Positions 43,228-52,382 of a stretch of DNA of 64,000 nt are shown piece after piece. A program made the position numbers and the translations under genes. Every line of letters starts with the position of its first letter. Within the stretch, counting starts at the first letter, position 1. Location: positions 1 to 64,000 of the forward strand of contig NZ_JABANE010000003.1 in NCBI RefSeq assembly GCF_012844305.1, given 5' to 3'. The notes under the pieces are model-generated. The model was not told the origin of the DNA. It made no database searches and saw only the letters and a list, made by a program, of their open reading frames with translations. The stretch is from Flammeovirga aprica JL-4. GTDB taxonomy: Bacteria > Bacteroidota > Bacteroidia > Cytophagales > Flammeovirgaceae.

Positions 43228-43770
43228 TTACACCTCTGCGATAATTAAACGGTCCATTGCAACATCATGTTCTTCTAAAGGTAACTTAGGGATAACCTGA
43301 AAGTCATAACCAATACCAATCTTTGTCGCATTAGGGTATTCCACCAGAAATGTGTCATAGTAGCCACCGCCGTAACCCATTCTTCCCAATTCTTCAGAAA
43401 ATCCTACTCCAGGCACCAATACAAAGTCAATTTCTCCTTTGTATTCAATTTCTTCCGAAGGCAATAATGTTCCAAACTTCCCTTCTTTTAACTGAGAAAG
43501 ATCTTTCAAGACTAAATGTTTCAACTGGCGTTGAGGTAAAGTTTTAGGTACCACTACAGTCCACCCCGAAGTCAAAGCTTTTTGTATAATTGATATTGTT
43601 GACGCCTCATTATTGATAGGGATGTAGGTATGCAAAACAGCAACTTCCTGAGAAGTTCCCTCCCAAAAAGTTGCTGCTATATCTTTATCCGCTTTCTCTA
43701 TTTGTGCTTTAGACAAAGCGTTTCTTTGTTGAATTATTTCTTTTCTTAATGTGTCCTTTTGATTATGCAT
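43228..43770 (-). CDS. 5-formyltetrahydrofolate cyclo-ligase
   Basis: A 180-residue enzyme that converts 5-formyl-THF to 5,10-methenyl-THF with ATP. The family signature LVPGVGFSEELGRMGYGGGYYD lies near residues 116-138, including the GxGxGYYD metal/ATP loop. An N-terminal KEIIQQRNALS helix with basic residues is also typical. Length fits (about 180-200). It overlaps the end of the MATE gene by 8 bases and is translated from the same message. It is cytoplasmic. No other folate gene adjoins. Confidence 0.94.
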   Translation of the reverse strand: MHNQKDTLRKEIIQQRNALSKAQIEKADKDIAATFWEGTSQEVAVLHTYIPINNEASTISIIQKALTSGWTVVVPKTLPQRQLKHLVLKDLSQLKEGKFGTLLPSEEIEYKGEIDFVLVPGVGFSEELGRMGYGGGYYDTFLVEYPNATKIGIGYDFQVIPKLPLEEHDVAMDRLIIAEV

Positions 43771-45148
43771 TGCTCTTTATAAAGGCTTTCTGATTTGCCC
43801 TATTTTTTATTTCCCGATTTGTTGCGGTTGTAAATCTAGAAAACAATAAAATAGCAGACAAAGTTAGACCTGTAGAAAGACCTACCCAAACTCCTAAAAA
43901 GCTCCAATCTGTGTAATTTGTAAGAACAAAACCCAAAGGAAGCGACACTACCCAATACGAAATGAAGCAAATAAAAGTAGGGATTTTCACATCAGAAATA
44001 CCTCTTAATGCCCCTGTCATGATCACCTGTGCACCATCAGACAACTGGAAAAGTGCAGCAAAGAATAACATGGAAGCCGCAAACTGAATCACCTCCAAAT
44101 CTTCTGTAAATAATGAAGGTAAAAACTCATCAAACACCAAGAAAGTGACCGCGGAAATAGACATGGCAGACAGAGCAAACTGCATCCCCGTAAAACCTGC
44201 CAAACGTGCTTGCTCCCAGTTTCCTTCTCCATAAAAATTACTTACACGCACAGAAACCGCAGAAGCTACACCACTCACCATCATAAAAGTAAGTGAAATC
44301 ATACTCATCACAATCTGATGCGCCGCCATAGGCTGTGTACCCACAGAACCTACAATCATAGCCCCTACTGCAAATGCTCCAACTTCCATCAAAGCCTGCA
44401 AACCAATTGGCAAACTCATCTTCAATTGTTGCAGTAACTTGCTGATATGAATTTTAGTAGATTTGAAATTCTCCAGATATTTATGGAAATGATTGCTATT
44501 CAACACATAAAGCATCATACCTGTTCCTCCAACAATTCTCGATATCAAAGTACCAATACCCGCTCCTGTCAAACCTAACTCTGGTGCTCCAAACTTACCG
44601 TAAATCAAAACGTAATTCACACAGAAGTTAATAATGTTAGCAGACAAGGTAAAATACATTGCCACCTTAGTATGTTTCACTCCTTCAGCGAATTGCTTGG
44701 CAGTAAAAAACAGCATCAATGGAATCAAAGAAAAAGTATTGATCATCAAATATGGCCTTGCCGCTTCCACTACTTCAGGTGTCTGCCCCATATAGTCCAT
44801 AAAGAAAGTCAACAGCAATAATACTGCAACAAGGAACACACAGAACAAAGCATTTAAGGTCATACTGTGCTTAAATAGACTTCCCATTTCTTTGAAATCT
44901 CTCTGACCGTAAGCTTTACCCACCAATGGAGTAACACCAACGGCAAAACCAATTCCAAAAACCAAGAAAATGGCAAACAAACTATTCGCAAAACCTGCCC
45001 CTGCCAAGTCTACGGTGTTATAATGCCCCACCATCATATTGTCCACAATATTGGTAAGGTTTTGACCTGCTTGGGAAATAACAACTGGAGTGGCTATTCG
45101 AATAGTATCTTTGTAATGCGTTTTATATGTATTTAGTAAATTTCTCAT
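43763..45148 (-). CDS. MATE family efflux transporter
   Basis: A 461-residue inner-membrane exporter with 12 predicted hydrophobic helices in two similar halves, of the NorM-like MATE class that pumps drugs or metabolites out against Na+ or H+. Characteristic segments include PVVISQAGQNLTNIVDNMMVGHY at the start (first 20: see residues 19-38) and the second half opening with LPIGLQALMEVGAF near 246. The length is normal. It is first in an operon with the folate enzyme. A perfect inverted repeat lies 24 bases upstream of the start and may be an operator for an unlinked regulator. Confidence 0.93.
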   Translation of the reverse strand: MRNLLNTYKTHYKDTIRIATPVVISQAGQNLTNIVDNMMVGHYNTVDLAGAGFANSLFAIFLVFGIGFAVGVTPLVGKAYGQRDFKEMGSLFKHSMTLNALFCVFLVAVLLLLTFFMDYMGQTPEVVEAARPYLMINTFSLIPLMLFFTAKQFAEGVKHTKVAMYFTLSANIINFCVNYVLIYGKFGAPELGLTGAGIGTLISRIVGGTGMMLYVLNSNHFHKYLENFKSTKIHISKLLQQLKMSLPIGLQALMEVGAFAVGAMIVGSVGTQPMAAHQIVMSMISLTFMMVSGVASAVSVRVSNFYGEGNWEQARLAGFTGMQFALSAMSISAVTFLVFDEFLPSLFTEDLEVIQFAASMLFFAALFQLSDGAQVIMTGALRGISDVKIPTFICFISYWVVSLPLGFVLTNYTDWSFLGVWVGLSTGLTLSAILLFSRFTTATNREIKNRANQKAFIKSNA

Positions 45149-45495
45149 TAAAATGTTCTCTTCTTACTTACTAGTAATTTGTATTACTATAAGTCTGTCG
45201 ATGAAAGTTATGCGTAACTACGATGTAGGTGAAATGTATTGACTTTAAAAGTTTCACAAACATACGCGTTGTTTTTTAATTCTTTGATAAATTACTCATT
45301 TGATTAACCAATATTAAATCAAATCCCACAAGCTACACACCTCAATTAAAACACTGTATATCAAACACTTTCAACACCACTCTAATAATAAAAGAAAACA
45401 GCATTTGAATTATTGGCAACTGTACTTTAATAGTAAAATTCTGCAACTTATCTTTATTCATCGTTTCATATTTTATAAAAAAATAAAAGCAAAAA
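45149..45495. other. Divergent intergenic region and strand switch
   Basis: No gene. It separates a mostly minus block from a mostly plus block. It contains two palindromes near the MATE start, and a TATGTTTG box on the minus strand at 45257-45264. No DnaA-box-like 9-mers are found, so it does not look like an origin. Confidence 0.5.
45172..45189. promoter_or_regulatory. Palindromic operator candidate upstream of the MATE gene
   Basis: TAGTAAT-TTGT-ATTACTA is a perfect inverted repeat ending 24 bases before the MATE start. A second palindrome, AGTTA-TGCG-TAACT, lies at 45206-45219. Such pairs are typical of repressor sites; no regulator gene adjoins. Confidence 0.5.
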
Positions 45496-47934
45496 ATGCC
45501 TCATTCGAACCTTGATTTCTCAACTTCATTTTGGAATGCAGAATACTTACTCATCGACAGCCGACAACTTTCAGCACCGTCTAACACCATCTTTTTTGCT
45601 TTGGATGGAAAGAAGAGAACTGGTCAGTCATTTATTCCAGAACTGTATGAGAAAGGTGTTCGTAAATTTGTTGTTACAAGCTCGTTTGAAAAGGCTTATC
45701 AATACAAAGAAGCGACCTTCATTTACACTGATAATACGCTTACTACATTGCAGGAACTGACGGCTTGGCATAGAAAACAACATCATGAATTACCTGCCAT
45801 TGCTATTACGGGTTCCAATGCAAAAACGATTGTGAAAGAGTGGCTTTATTTCCTTTTGGAAATGGATTATAATGTGGTGAAAAGCCCCAAAAGCTATAAT
45901 TCACAGATTGGCGTTCCCCTATCCGTTTGGCAGATTAATGAAAAACATGATCTAGGCATTTTTGAGGCTGGTATTTCTCAACCTGATGAAATGGAAAATC
46001 TGGAAAAAATCATCCAGCCTAACATCGGTCTTTTCACGAATATTGGCACTGCACACGACAAAGATTTCGATAGTTTAGAACAGAAAATTGATGAAAAAGC
46101 AAAACTATTCAAGAATTGTGAGATCGTAGTGTACTGCAAAGATCACCCTTTGATTGATGAAAAACTCTCTGCTTTAGAGGTTCCTACTTTTTCATGGGGA
46201 GAACATCCTGACGCTGACCTCAAAATAATGAAAGTGGCCGACTATGAAATCATGGTCAACTATGAAGGGGAAACATTCCCAATGAATATTCCTTTCCTGG
46301 ATGATGCTTCGTTTGAAAATGCAATGCATTGTGTGGCTATGTTGGCTTGCTTAGAATATCCTTTTGAAACGATCCATAGCAGAATCAATAAACTGAAAAG
46401 AATACCGATGCGACTTGAGCGTAAAGAAGGCATCAACAATACTGTGCTGATCAATGATTTTTATAATAATGATCTTGGCGGTCTGCAAATCGCTTTATCC
46501 TTCTTAAGTCAAAATCAGGAAAAATACCCTAGGACATTGATCTTCTCTGATCTTTTACAAGGTGATCAGGACAAGAAAGCATTGTATGAAAGAGTAAATC
46601 AGCTGTGCAATGAATATTCAATTGACAGATTTATCGGTGTTGGCGAACAATTACAATCTTTCGCTTCTGTTTTCAACATCCGTGAACAACATTTCTTCAG
46701 TAATACAACTGAGATAAGAAAAGCCATCAAAGAAGGTGAGCTTCATTTTAATAAAGAACTTATACTGCTAAAAGGTGCTAGACAATTTGAATTTGAAAAA
46801 ATTGCCGGATTACTACAGAAAAAAATACACAGTACACAGCTTGAAATCAATTTGGATGCAGTAGTTCATAACTTAATGTTCTATCGTTCTCAGCTTTCAC
46901 CTCAAACAAAAATCATGGTGATGGTGAAGGCTTTAGGTTATGGAAGTGGCAAAAGTGAACTGGCCAATATTTTACAATATCACTTGGTAGATTACCTGGG
47001 TGTTGCCTTTGCTGATGAAGGAGTAGAACTGAGAGAGAACGGTATCAGAACACCGATTATGGTACTGACACCTTCCCCTGATGCTTTTGAAATGATGCGC
47101 ATGCATCAGCTGGAGCCGGAAATTTATAATATTGAAATGCTGACGGCATTGGAAGATTTCATAGCAGAAGAAAATCATGATGAGCCTTTTGCTATTCAAA
47201 TCAATTTTGACACAGGTATGCATCGCCTTGGCTTTACCTCTGATAATTACGATGAATTAGAAGAAAGACTGCTTAAACTGGGAGATAAAATTGAAGTTAA
47301 AGGTGTATTTACTCATTTAGCTGGGGCAGATGAAAGCGTGCATGATTCTTACAGCAAAGAACAGATTGAGGAATTCAAACAACTGACTTCCAAACTTGAA
47401 AATGCATTGGGTTATAAAGTGATCAAACACTGCTTGAACTCTGCCGGTATTGTTCGTTATCCTGAAGCACAGATGGATATGGTACGCTTGGGCATCGGGC
47501 TTCATGGCGTTGAAGTCAATCAGTTGAAGCAAGAAGATTTACAGCCCGTAGCAACTTTGAAAACAGTTATTGCTCAAATCAAAGAAATGAAAACTGGACA
47601 GACCGTAGGCTACAGCAGGAAAGGGAAAGTAGATGCTCCCAAGAAGATAGCAACAATTGGCATTGGCTACGCCGATGGTTTTGATAGAAGACTGAGCAAT
47701 GGCGTTGGGAAGGTTGTTATCAACGGGCAATTGGCACCTGTTATCGGTAATGTCTGTATGGATATGACCATGGTAGATATTTCTGATATTCCGGCCAATG
47801 TTGGTGATGAAGTGATTGTTTTTGGTGAAAACCGTTCCATCTCAACTATTGCAAAAGAAATTGGTACAATACCTTATGAAATTCTCACTTCTGTTAGTTC
47901 AAGAGTGAAGAGAATCTATTATATGGAAGGGTAA
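45496..47934 (+). CDS. murF-alr: Bifunctional MurF ligase / alanine racemase
   Basis: An 812-residue fusion. Residues ~1-440 are a MurF-like Mur ligase, which joins D-Ala-D-Ala to UDP-MurNAc-tripeptide. Residues ~449-812 are alanine racemase, making D-Ala. In the racemase half the PLP lysine is in MVKALGYGSG (K478) and the catalytic Tyr in GIGYADGFDRR near 724. The MurF P-loop is unusual: G106-S-N-A109-K110-T111, where Ala replaces the normally conserved Gly before Lys. Such fusions are usual in Bacteroidota. The gene is monocistronic. Both halves act in the cytoplasm in peptidoglycan precursor synthesis. Confidence 0.94.
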   Translation: MPHSNLDFSTSFWNAEYLLIDSRQLSAPSNTIFFALDGKKRTGQSFIPELYEKGVRKFVVTSSFEKAYQYKEATFIYTDNTLTTLQELTAWHRKQHHELPAIAITGSNAKTIVKEWLYFLLEMDYNVVKSPKSYNSQIGVPLSVWQINEKHDLGIFEAGISQPDEMENLEKIIQPNIGLFTNIGTAHDKDFDSLEQKIDEKAKLFKNCEIVVYCKDHPLIDEKLSALEVPTFSWGEHPDADLKIMKVADYEIMVNYEGETFPMNIPFLDDASFENAMHCVAMLACLEYPFETIHSRINKLKRIPMRLERKEGINNTVLINDFYNNDLGGLQIALSFLSQNQEKYPRTLIFSDLLQGDQDKKALYERVNQLCNEYSIDRFIGVGEQLQSFASVFNIREQHFFSNTTEIRKAIKEGELHFNKELILLKGARQFEFEKIAGLLQKKIHSTQLEINLDAVVHNLMFYRSQLSPQTKIMVMVKALGYGSGKSELANILQYHLVDYLGVAFADEGVELRENGIRTPIMVLTPSPDAFEMMRMHQLEPEIYNIEMLTALEDFIAEENHDEPFAIQINFDTGMHRLGFTSDNYDELEERLLKLGDKIEVKGVFTHLAGADESVHDSYSKEQIEEFKQLTSKLENALGYKVIKHCLNSAGIVRYPEAQMDMVRLGIGLHGVEVNQLKQEDLQPVATLKTVIAQIKEMKTGQTVGYSRKGKVDAPKKIATIGIGYADGFDRRLSNGVGKVVINGQLAPVIGNVCMDMTMVDISDIPANVGDEVIVFGENRSISTIAKEIGTIPYEILTSVSSRVKRIYYMEG

Positions 47935-47936
47935 TA

Positions 47937-47983
47937 AAATAGGGTGATTTACTGACCGTATAAATCAATAAATCACCCTATTT
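47937..47983. terminator. Bidirectional terminator
   Basis: AAATAGGGTGATTTA and its exact complement form a 15-base stem with a 17-base loop between the convergent murF-alr and lipoprotein genes. A and T tracts lie on both sides. Confidence 0.75.
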
Positions 47984-48004
47984 AATTTCTCAAGAACACG
48001 ATTC

Positions 48005-48502
48005 TTATCTGAATCTACGTCCCTTGATTTCTCCTTCTGTATATTTATAATCAGAATTATTTCCTAAATAGAAAGAGTTGTATTTGATATAAACAGAGTC
48101 CGTTGTTTGTAATACGTGATAGACAGTATTATTGTGTTTATACACTTCCATACCTATCACAGAGAAGTTATCACTATTGATTACAACATTCTGCTCTGGC
48201 ACCTTATACAAGTTAGAATCACTTACAGAAATTAACTCATCAATACTCAAAGTCCAGTCTTCACCATACTCAGGCTGAATATCGATAGTTCCATTTCCAC
48301 TCACTTCACTCACTCGCATAGAAAGATACCCCGTAAAACTTCTTTCCTGATCAACTTCACCACCCGGCACCTTATAGTATTTTATATGTGAAGTATAGAT
48401 ATAATTACTGTTTTCAGGCACATCATTGATAGGATTATCTAGTTCAGTACCACAGCTATATAATAAAGTCGCTACTATTGCTAATAATAATTTTTTATAC
48501 AT
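48005..48502 (-). CDS. Lipoprotein of unknown function
   Basis: A 165-residue lipoprotein with signal MYKKLLLAIVATLLYSC. The start at 48502 is supported by a strong ribosome-binding sequence GGAGGA seven bases upstream, inside the end of the preceding gene; the earlier Met at 48514 would put this site inside the gene. The mature part is beta-rich with no recognised domain. It follows the barrel gene by one base and is surely co-translated. It may serve as a partner of that barrel at the outer membrane (inference). Confidence 0.75.
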   Translation of the reverse strand: MYKKLLLAIVATLLYSCGTELDNPINDVPENSNYIYTSHIKYYKVPGGEVDQERSFTGYLSMRVSEVSGNGTIDIQPEYGEDWTLSIDELISVSDSNLYKVPEQNVVINSDNFSVIGMEVYKHNNTVYHVLQTTDSVYIKYNSFYLGNNSDYKYTEGEIKGRRFR

Positions 48503-48503
48503 C

Positions 48504-49229
48504 TTATCCTCCAAATTTTAATCCTACAACAAGTTGAATATTCTGGTTATAATATTTTTCATCATCAAATGTGACATCTACCAAACCTCTACTGTATCTC
48601 CACTCTAAGAACAGCATTTTTGCTTCAGCTCCAATACCGGCTGTCACGCCAAAATCGCCACCTTTGAATAAATGATTTACATCTGTGTAATCACCAAAAA
48701 GGCCACCTTGTCTTCTCTGAGCTCCTGCTAGAGCTGCACCATAAACACCGCCTTTGATGTAAATATGATCATTAAGGTAATAATTAGCTGTTAGAGGAAA
48801 TACAAAATAGCTTAATACATCTGTAGTTTTTACCACTTTATTAGACTGCCCCAATTCGTGCATAAAACCACTAAACTCTGTTTTTTGTCCCATTGAGTTA
48901 AACAATGCATCAAATTCAACAGAAAGGTTATTTTGAATGAAAAAATTAAACTTAAAACCAAAAAACACTGTAGTTCTTGTTCTCTCTCTTACACTACTAT
49001 ATTGTGCACCAGTGTTCAATTGAGGGGAACTTCCAGAAGGAAACGACCATGAAGGCCCTATAAAGAAACCCCACTCCATTCCTTTTTTTTCTGGTGCGTA
49101 GTATTTTGAGTCATAATTTGAATTTGAAAGTGAATCGCTTTGATACTCCTGTGCAAAACTCACATTCATTATCCCCATAAAGAGTATCAGAGGGATGAAA
49201 CGCAGAAATTTGAGATAGTTTTTCTCCAT
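48504..49229 (-). CDS. Outer-membrane beta-barrel protein
   Basis: A 241-residue exported protein. Signal peptide about 1-26 (ending VSFAQ). The rest alternates hydrophobic and polar residues in strands with many Gly and aromatic residues, such as WGFFIGPSWSFPSGSSP and NYYLNDHIYIKGGVYGAALAG, like the porin-family/PorT-type eight-strand barrels of this phylum. It ends VVGLKFGG. It probably lies in the outer membrane and is made with a downstream lipoprotein. The ligand is unknown. A true porin is less likely at this size. Confidence 0.8.
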   Translation of the reverse strand: MEKNYLKFLRFIPLILFMGIMNVSFAQEYQSDSLSNSNYDSKYYAPEKKGMEWGFFIGPSWSFPSGSSPQLNTGAQYSSVRERTRTTVFFGFKFNFFIQNNLSVEFDALFNSMGQKTEFSGFMHELGQSNKVVKTTDVLSYFVFPLTANYYLNDHIYIKGGVYGAALAGAQRRQGGLFGDYTDVNHLFKGGDFGVTAGIGAEAKMLFLEWRYSRGLVDVTFDDEKYYNQNIQLVVGLKFGG

Positions 49230-49401
49230 AATTAGTTAAATAAATAGTTTTCTCTAAATCCTTTTTTTTTATATTTAGAAAAGTAGAACACCAATAATTA
49301 TAAAATCATCATGCAATGATAATCAACTTTGATGCATTTTTATAATAGATAATAAAAACTTCGAACATACATTTTATAAACACCAAATTAAACACAACAC
49401 T

Positions 49402-49908
49402 ATGCTCAATATTTCTGTTAATGACAAAGTATATTCTATTCTAAAGGACAAACAATCCGTAGTGATAGACAATAAAAACTACAAAATTGACTATAAAGAA
49501 ACACACCCCAAAGTCTTCAGTGTAAATCACAACGGGCAACGTTATGATATTGAGATCATTACAGCAGACACTTCTTTTAAAAACGTAACACTAAAAATTA
49601 ATGGAAAGAAAGTCTCGCTTGAAGCAAAATCCAAATTAGATCAATTACTAGATCAGTTGGGCATGAATACCAAAAGCGGAAGCCAAGAGAATTTGATCAA
49701 GGCACCTATGCCAGGAAAAGTACTCGAACTGCTCTGCAAGGAAGGCGATGTGATCTCTGAGAATGACAATCTAATCATTTTGGAAGCCATGAAAATGGAA
49801 AACATTCTTAAAGCACCAATGTCAGGAGTAGTCAAGAAAATTGACACGGTAGAAGGAAACTCAGTTGACAAAGGGCACATCCTTATTGAAATCGGGGAAG
49901 TAGAATAA
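49402..49908 (+). CDS. Biotin carboxyl carrier protein-like protein
   Basis: A 168-residue protein. Residues about 98-168 form a biotinyl/lipoyl domain with the biotin-attachment motif LEAMKMEN (Lys near 132) and the hairpin IKAPMPGKVLEL. The N-terminal ~90 residues are a beta region typical of acyl-CoA carboxylase or decarboxylase biotin subunits in Bacteroidota. It should accept biotin by BirA and carry CO2 in propionyl-CoA/methylmalonyl-CoA or similar chemistry. No carboxylase or transferase gene adjoins it, so its enzyme is elsewhere. It is convergent with the gene at 49977. Confidence 0.9.
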   Translation: MLNISVNDKVYSILKDKQSVVIDNKNYKIDYKETHPKVFSVNHNGQRYDIEIITADTSFKNVTLKINGKKVSLEAKSKLDQLLDQLGMNTKSGSQENLIKAPMPGKVLELLCKEGDVISENDNLIILEAMKMENILKAPMSGVVKKIDTVEGNSVDKGHILIEIGEVE

Positions 49909-49918
49909 AGTCCAAACA

Positions 49919-49959
49919 AAAAAGCCTTCTTTAGTTTTACACACTAGAGAAGGCTTTTT
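49919..49959. terminator. Bidirectional terminator
   Basis: AAAAAGCCTTCT and AGAAGGCTTTTT form a perfect 12-base stem with a 17-base loop between convergent genes, with T-runs on both strands. Confidence 0.82.
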
Positions 49960-49976
49960 ATTGAAATAAATGAAAC

Positions 49977-50783
49977 TTACTTCTTAAAAAATCTTTCGGT
50001 TTTATTGTCGTAATTAACGAAGTAGTATTTCCCTCCTGGAAGCTTGGCACAATTCACTTCTTTTGAATTGCCAGATAAAATTACCTTTCCGTACTGATCC
50101 AATATTTCGTATTTGATGGGTCTAGTGAAAGACAATGTTTTAGAAACTCTATTCGGGTAAAACTTAACTTGTTCTGAGTTGGAAGTGTGTTTTAAGACAC
50201 TTGAATTGTAAACCTTTCCTGTTACTTCCAAATACTTAATTTTATATTGGTTTTCACCAGAGTGGTGTAATACTTTATAGAAGTATTTATTCTGTTTCTG
50301 CTTTGATAAACCCTGTATGATTTTCTCTTCTCTCCAAGAGTTATGCTCCATTCTTAGAATTACAAAGTTACCTTCTGCCGCTTCACCTGAAGTTATCCAC
50401 TCAAGACCATCTTCAGTAATATCAAGTTCTACAAATTGGAAATGACCTTGATCTCGAATAGCATTGGGGTTAAGAACTCTAGGCACACAATCATTAGAAT
50501 GGAAAATTATAATGCTGACTTGATCCCCTTTTTTTAAATGCCCCATGTCTAATTCAAAAGCACTCGCAAGTGGCAATCGCTGCATTTCGCTATGGTTGAT
50601 CATTACTTTTTTCACACAAAAAGTACCATCTGATAGTAAAGGATTCTCAACGTATAAATTGGTTCCTTTGTAAACACCAGAGATAATCATTTCTCCATCT
50701 TGACCAAAACTTAGCATTGGGAACAGCATGAGAAGAAATAAATTATAAATCTTTATCGCTCTATAAAAGCTAATTTGTTTCAT
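49977..50783 (-). CDS. Secreted protein with T9SS-type C-terminus
   Basis: A 268-residue exported protein with a signal peptide (to about 28, LSFGQ). The middle is beta-rich and not recognised, with single Cys at about 46 and 111. The last ~65 residues, from VKFYPNRVSKTLSF, then YGKVILSG and LPGGKYYFVNY to RFFKK, match the type A sorting signal of the type IX secretion system. So it should leave the cell or be fixed on the surface. No enzyme motif is visible. It is monocistronic and convergent with the biotin carrier gene. Confidence 0.75.
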   Translation of the reverse strand: MKQISFYRAIKIYNLFLLMLFPMLSFGQDGEMIISGVYKGTNLYVENPLLSDGTFCVKKVMINHSEMQRLPLASAFELDMGHLKKGDQVSIIIFHSNDCVPRVLNPNAIRDQGHFQFVELDITEDGLEWITSGEAAEGNFVILRMEHNSWREEKIIQGLSKQKQNKYFYKVLHHSGENQYKIKYLEVTGKVYNSSVLKHTSNSEQVKFYPNRVSKTLSFTRPIKYEILDQYGKVILSGNSKEVNCAKLPGGKYYFVNYDNKTERFFKK

Positions 50784-51245
50784 TTATAATAAGGATAATT
50801 AAAAGTAACTAGTCAGTAATTTAGTTATTATATAATATACTAATTAAAATAATAGTTTTGAAGAGGTTCACACCTTTCAACAATATTAATTAATAAAATA
50901 CATTATTCTAGCAACTTAGTTATTAAATTATTAAAAAGGTTTTACAATCTGTCAAATTTACTCAAAATTTAACAATAACTACTAAGTCAAAAATACTTTA
51001 TACATTATTTTTTGTATGCATAACGTAAAAAGAAAACAGTAATTGCATTGTTATATCGTTTTTTCCGGACTCTAACAACCCAAAATTCAGCAATAAAATC
51101 ATCCTTCTGTCACATAATGACTCTTAATGTGAATTTTGTGGAATGAAATTCTAAATGTCTTTGTTTACCTTTGCAACTAGCTTTCTTAAGAGGCGCTTCA
51201 AATCGACTCTTAGCTCCTATTATTTTAAAGGAAGGAAAATAAAAT
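50784..51245. other. AT-rich divergent intergenic region
   Basis: No gene is seen in 462 very AT-rich bases. The only recognised element is a TACCTTTG box near the tgt gene. The part near the T9SS-type gene shows repeated TTAGTTATTA words but no clear hairpin. Confidence 0.45.
51166..51173 (+). promoter_or_regulatory. Putative -7 box for tgt
   Basis: TACCTTTG matches TAnnTTTG and lies 72 bases before the tgt start. A TTG at 51136-51138 is 27 bases upstream, longer than the usual spacing. Confidence 0.4.
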
Positions 51246-52382
51246 ATGGCATTAACATTTGAAATAAAACAAAAGGATCCGCAAACAAAAGCGCGTGCAG
51301 GTAAAATCACTACAGCTCACGGAGAGATTCTTACACCTATATTTATGCCTGTTGGAACGGCAGGTACAGTAAAAGCAGTTCACCAAAGAGAATTAAAAGA
51401 GGATATCAATGCCGAAATCATTCTTGGCAACACTTATCACCTTTACTTGAGACCAGGTACTGAGATTCTTGAAAAAGCAGGTGGATTGCATAAATTCAAC
51501 GGATGGGACCGCCCTATTCTTACGGATTCAGGCGGATACCAAGTCTTCTCATTGGCCAACAACCGTAAAATCAAAGAAGAAGGGGTTACTTTCAGATCAC
51601 ATATTGATGGTTCGAAACACTTGTTTACTCCAGAAAAAGTAATGGATATCGAACGCTCTATTGGTGCTGATATTATTATGGCCTTTGATGAGTGTCCTCC
51701 TTATCCTTCAGATTACACTTATGCCAAAAACTCTATGCACATGACCCACCGCTGGTTGCAAAGATGTGTGGATAGATTGGCAGAAACTGAGCCTTTATAT
51801 GGTTATCATCAATCATTGTTCCCTATCGTTCAAGGAAGTACTTACAAGGATTTGAGAACGCAATCTGCGGAGACAATTGCAAGTTTTGAAAGAGAAGGTA
51901 ACGCTATTGGTGGTTTATCAGTGGGTGAACCTGCCGAAATGATGTATGAATTCACAGAACTTTGCTGTGACATTCTTCCTGAAGACAAACCAAGATATTT
52001 AATGGGTGTAGGTACTCCTGCTAATATCCTTGAAAATATTGCTTTGGGTGTAGATATGTTTGACTGCGTAATGCCTACTCGTCAAGCTAGACATGGACAC
52101 GTTTTTACTACTCAAGGTATCATGAACTTGAAAAACAAGAAGTGGGAAGACGACTTCACTCCATTGGATGCTGAACTAGGTGGTTATGTAAGTACATTCT
52201 ACTCAAAAGGTTATTTACGCCATATGTTCAAAGCCAATGAAGCACTTGCTGGCATGGTGGCCAGTGTGCACAACCTAACATTCTACTTATGGTTGGTACG
52301 TGAAGCACGTCAGCATATTTTAGACGGTGATTTCAGAGAATGGAAAAACAGCATTACACCAAAATTAATGCAACGTTTATAA
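51246..52382 (+). CDS. tgt: tRNA-guanine transglycosylase
   Basis: A 378-residue enzyme that swaps guanine 34 of certain tRNAs for preQ1, the first committed step of queuosine in tRNA. TIM-barrel motifs: LTDSGGYQVFSL near 94, MAFDECPPYP near 146 (binding Asp) and GVDMFDCVMPTRQARHG near 264 (nucleophile Asp). The usual zinc site CxCx2C then His is altered: where C-x-C-x2-C should be, the sequence reads DAELGGYVSTFYS (about 307-319) with no Cys, while the later His in SVHNLTFY (near 341) is kept. So this enzyme may lack the structural zinc. It is monocistronic with a terminator. Confidence 0.95.
   Translation: MALTFEIKQKDPQTKARAGKITTAHGEILTPIFMPVGTAGTVKAVHQRELKEDINAEIILGNTYHLYLRPGTEILEKAGGLHKFNGWDRPILTDSGGYQVFSLANNRKIKEEGVTFRSHIDGSKHLFTPEKVMDIERSIGADIIMAFDECPPYPSDYTYAKNSMHMTHRWLQRCVDRLAETEPLYGYHQSLFPIVQGSTYKDLRTQSAETIASFEREGNAIGGLSVGEPAEMMYEFTELCCDILPEDKPRYLMGVGTPANILENIALGVDMFDCVMPTRQARHGHVFTTQGIMNLKNKKWEDDFTPLDAELGGYVSTFYSKGYLRHMFKANEALAGMVASVHNLTFYLWLVREARQHILDGDFREWKNSITPKLMQRL

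Noticed and set aside
45149..45495. Replication origin at the strand switch
   Set aside because: There are no DnaA-box-like 9-mers; the words at 4254-4296 fit far better.
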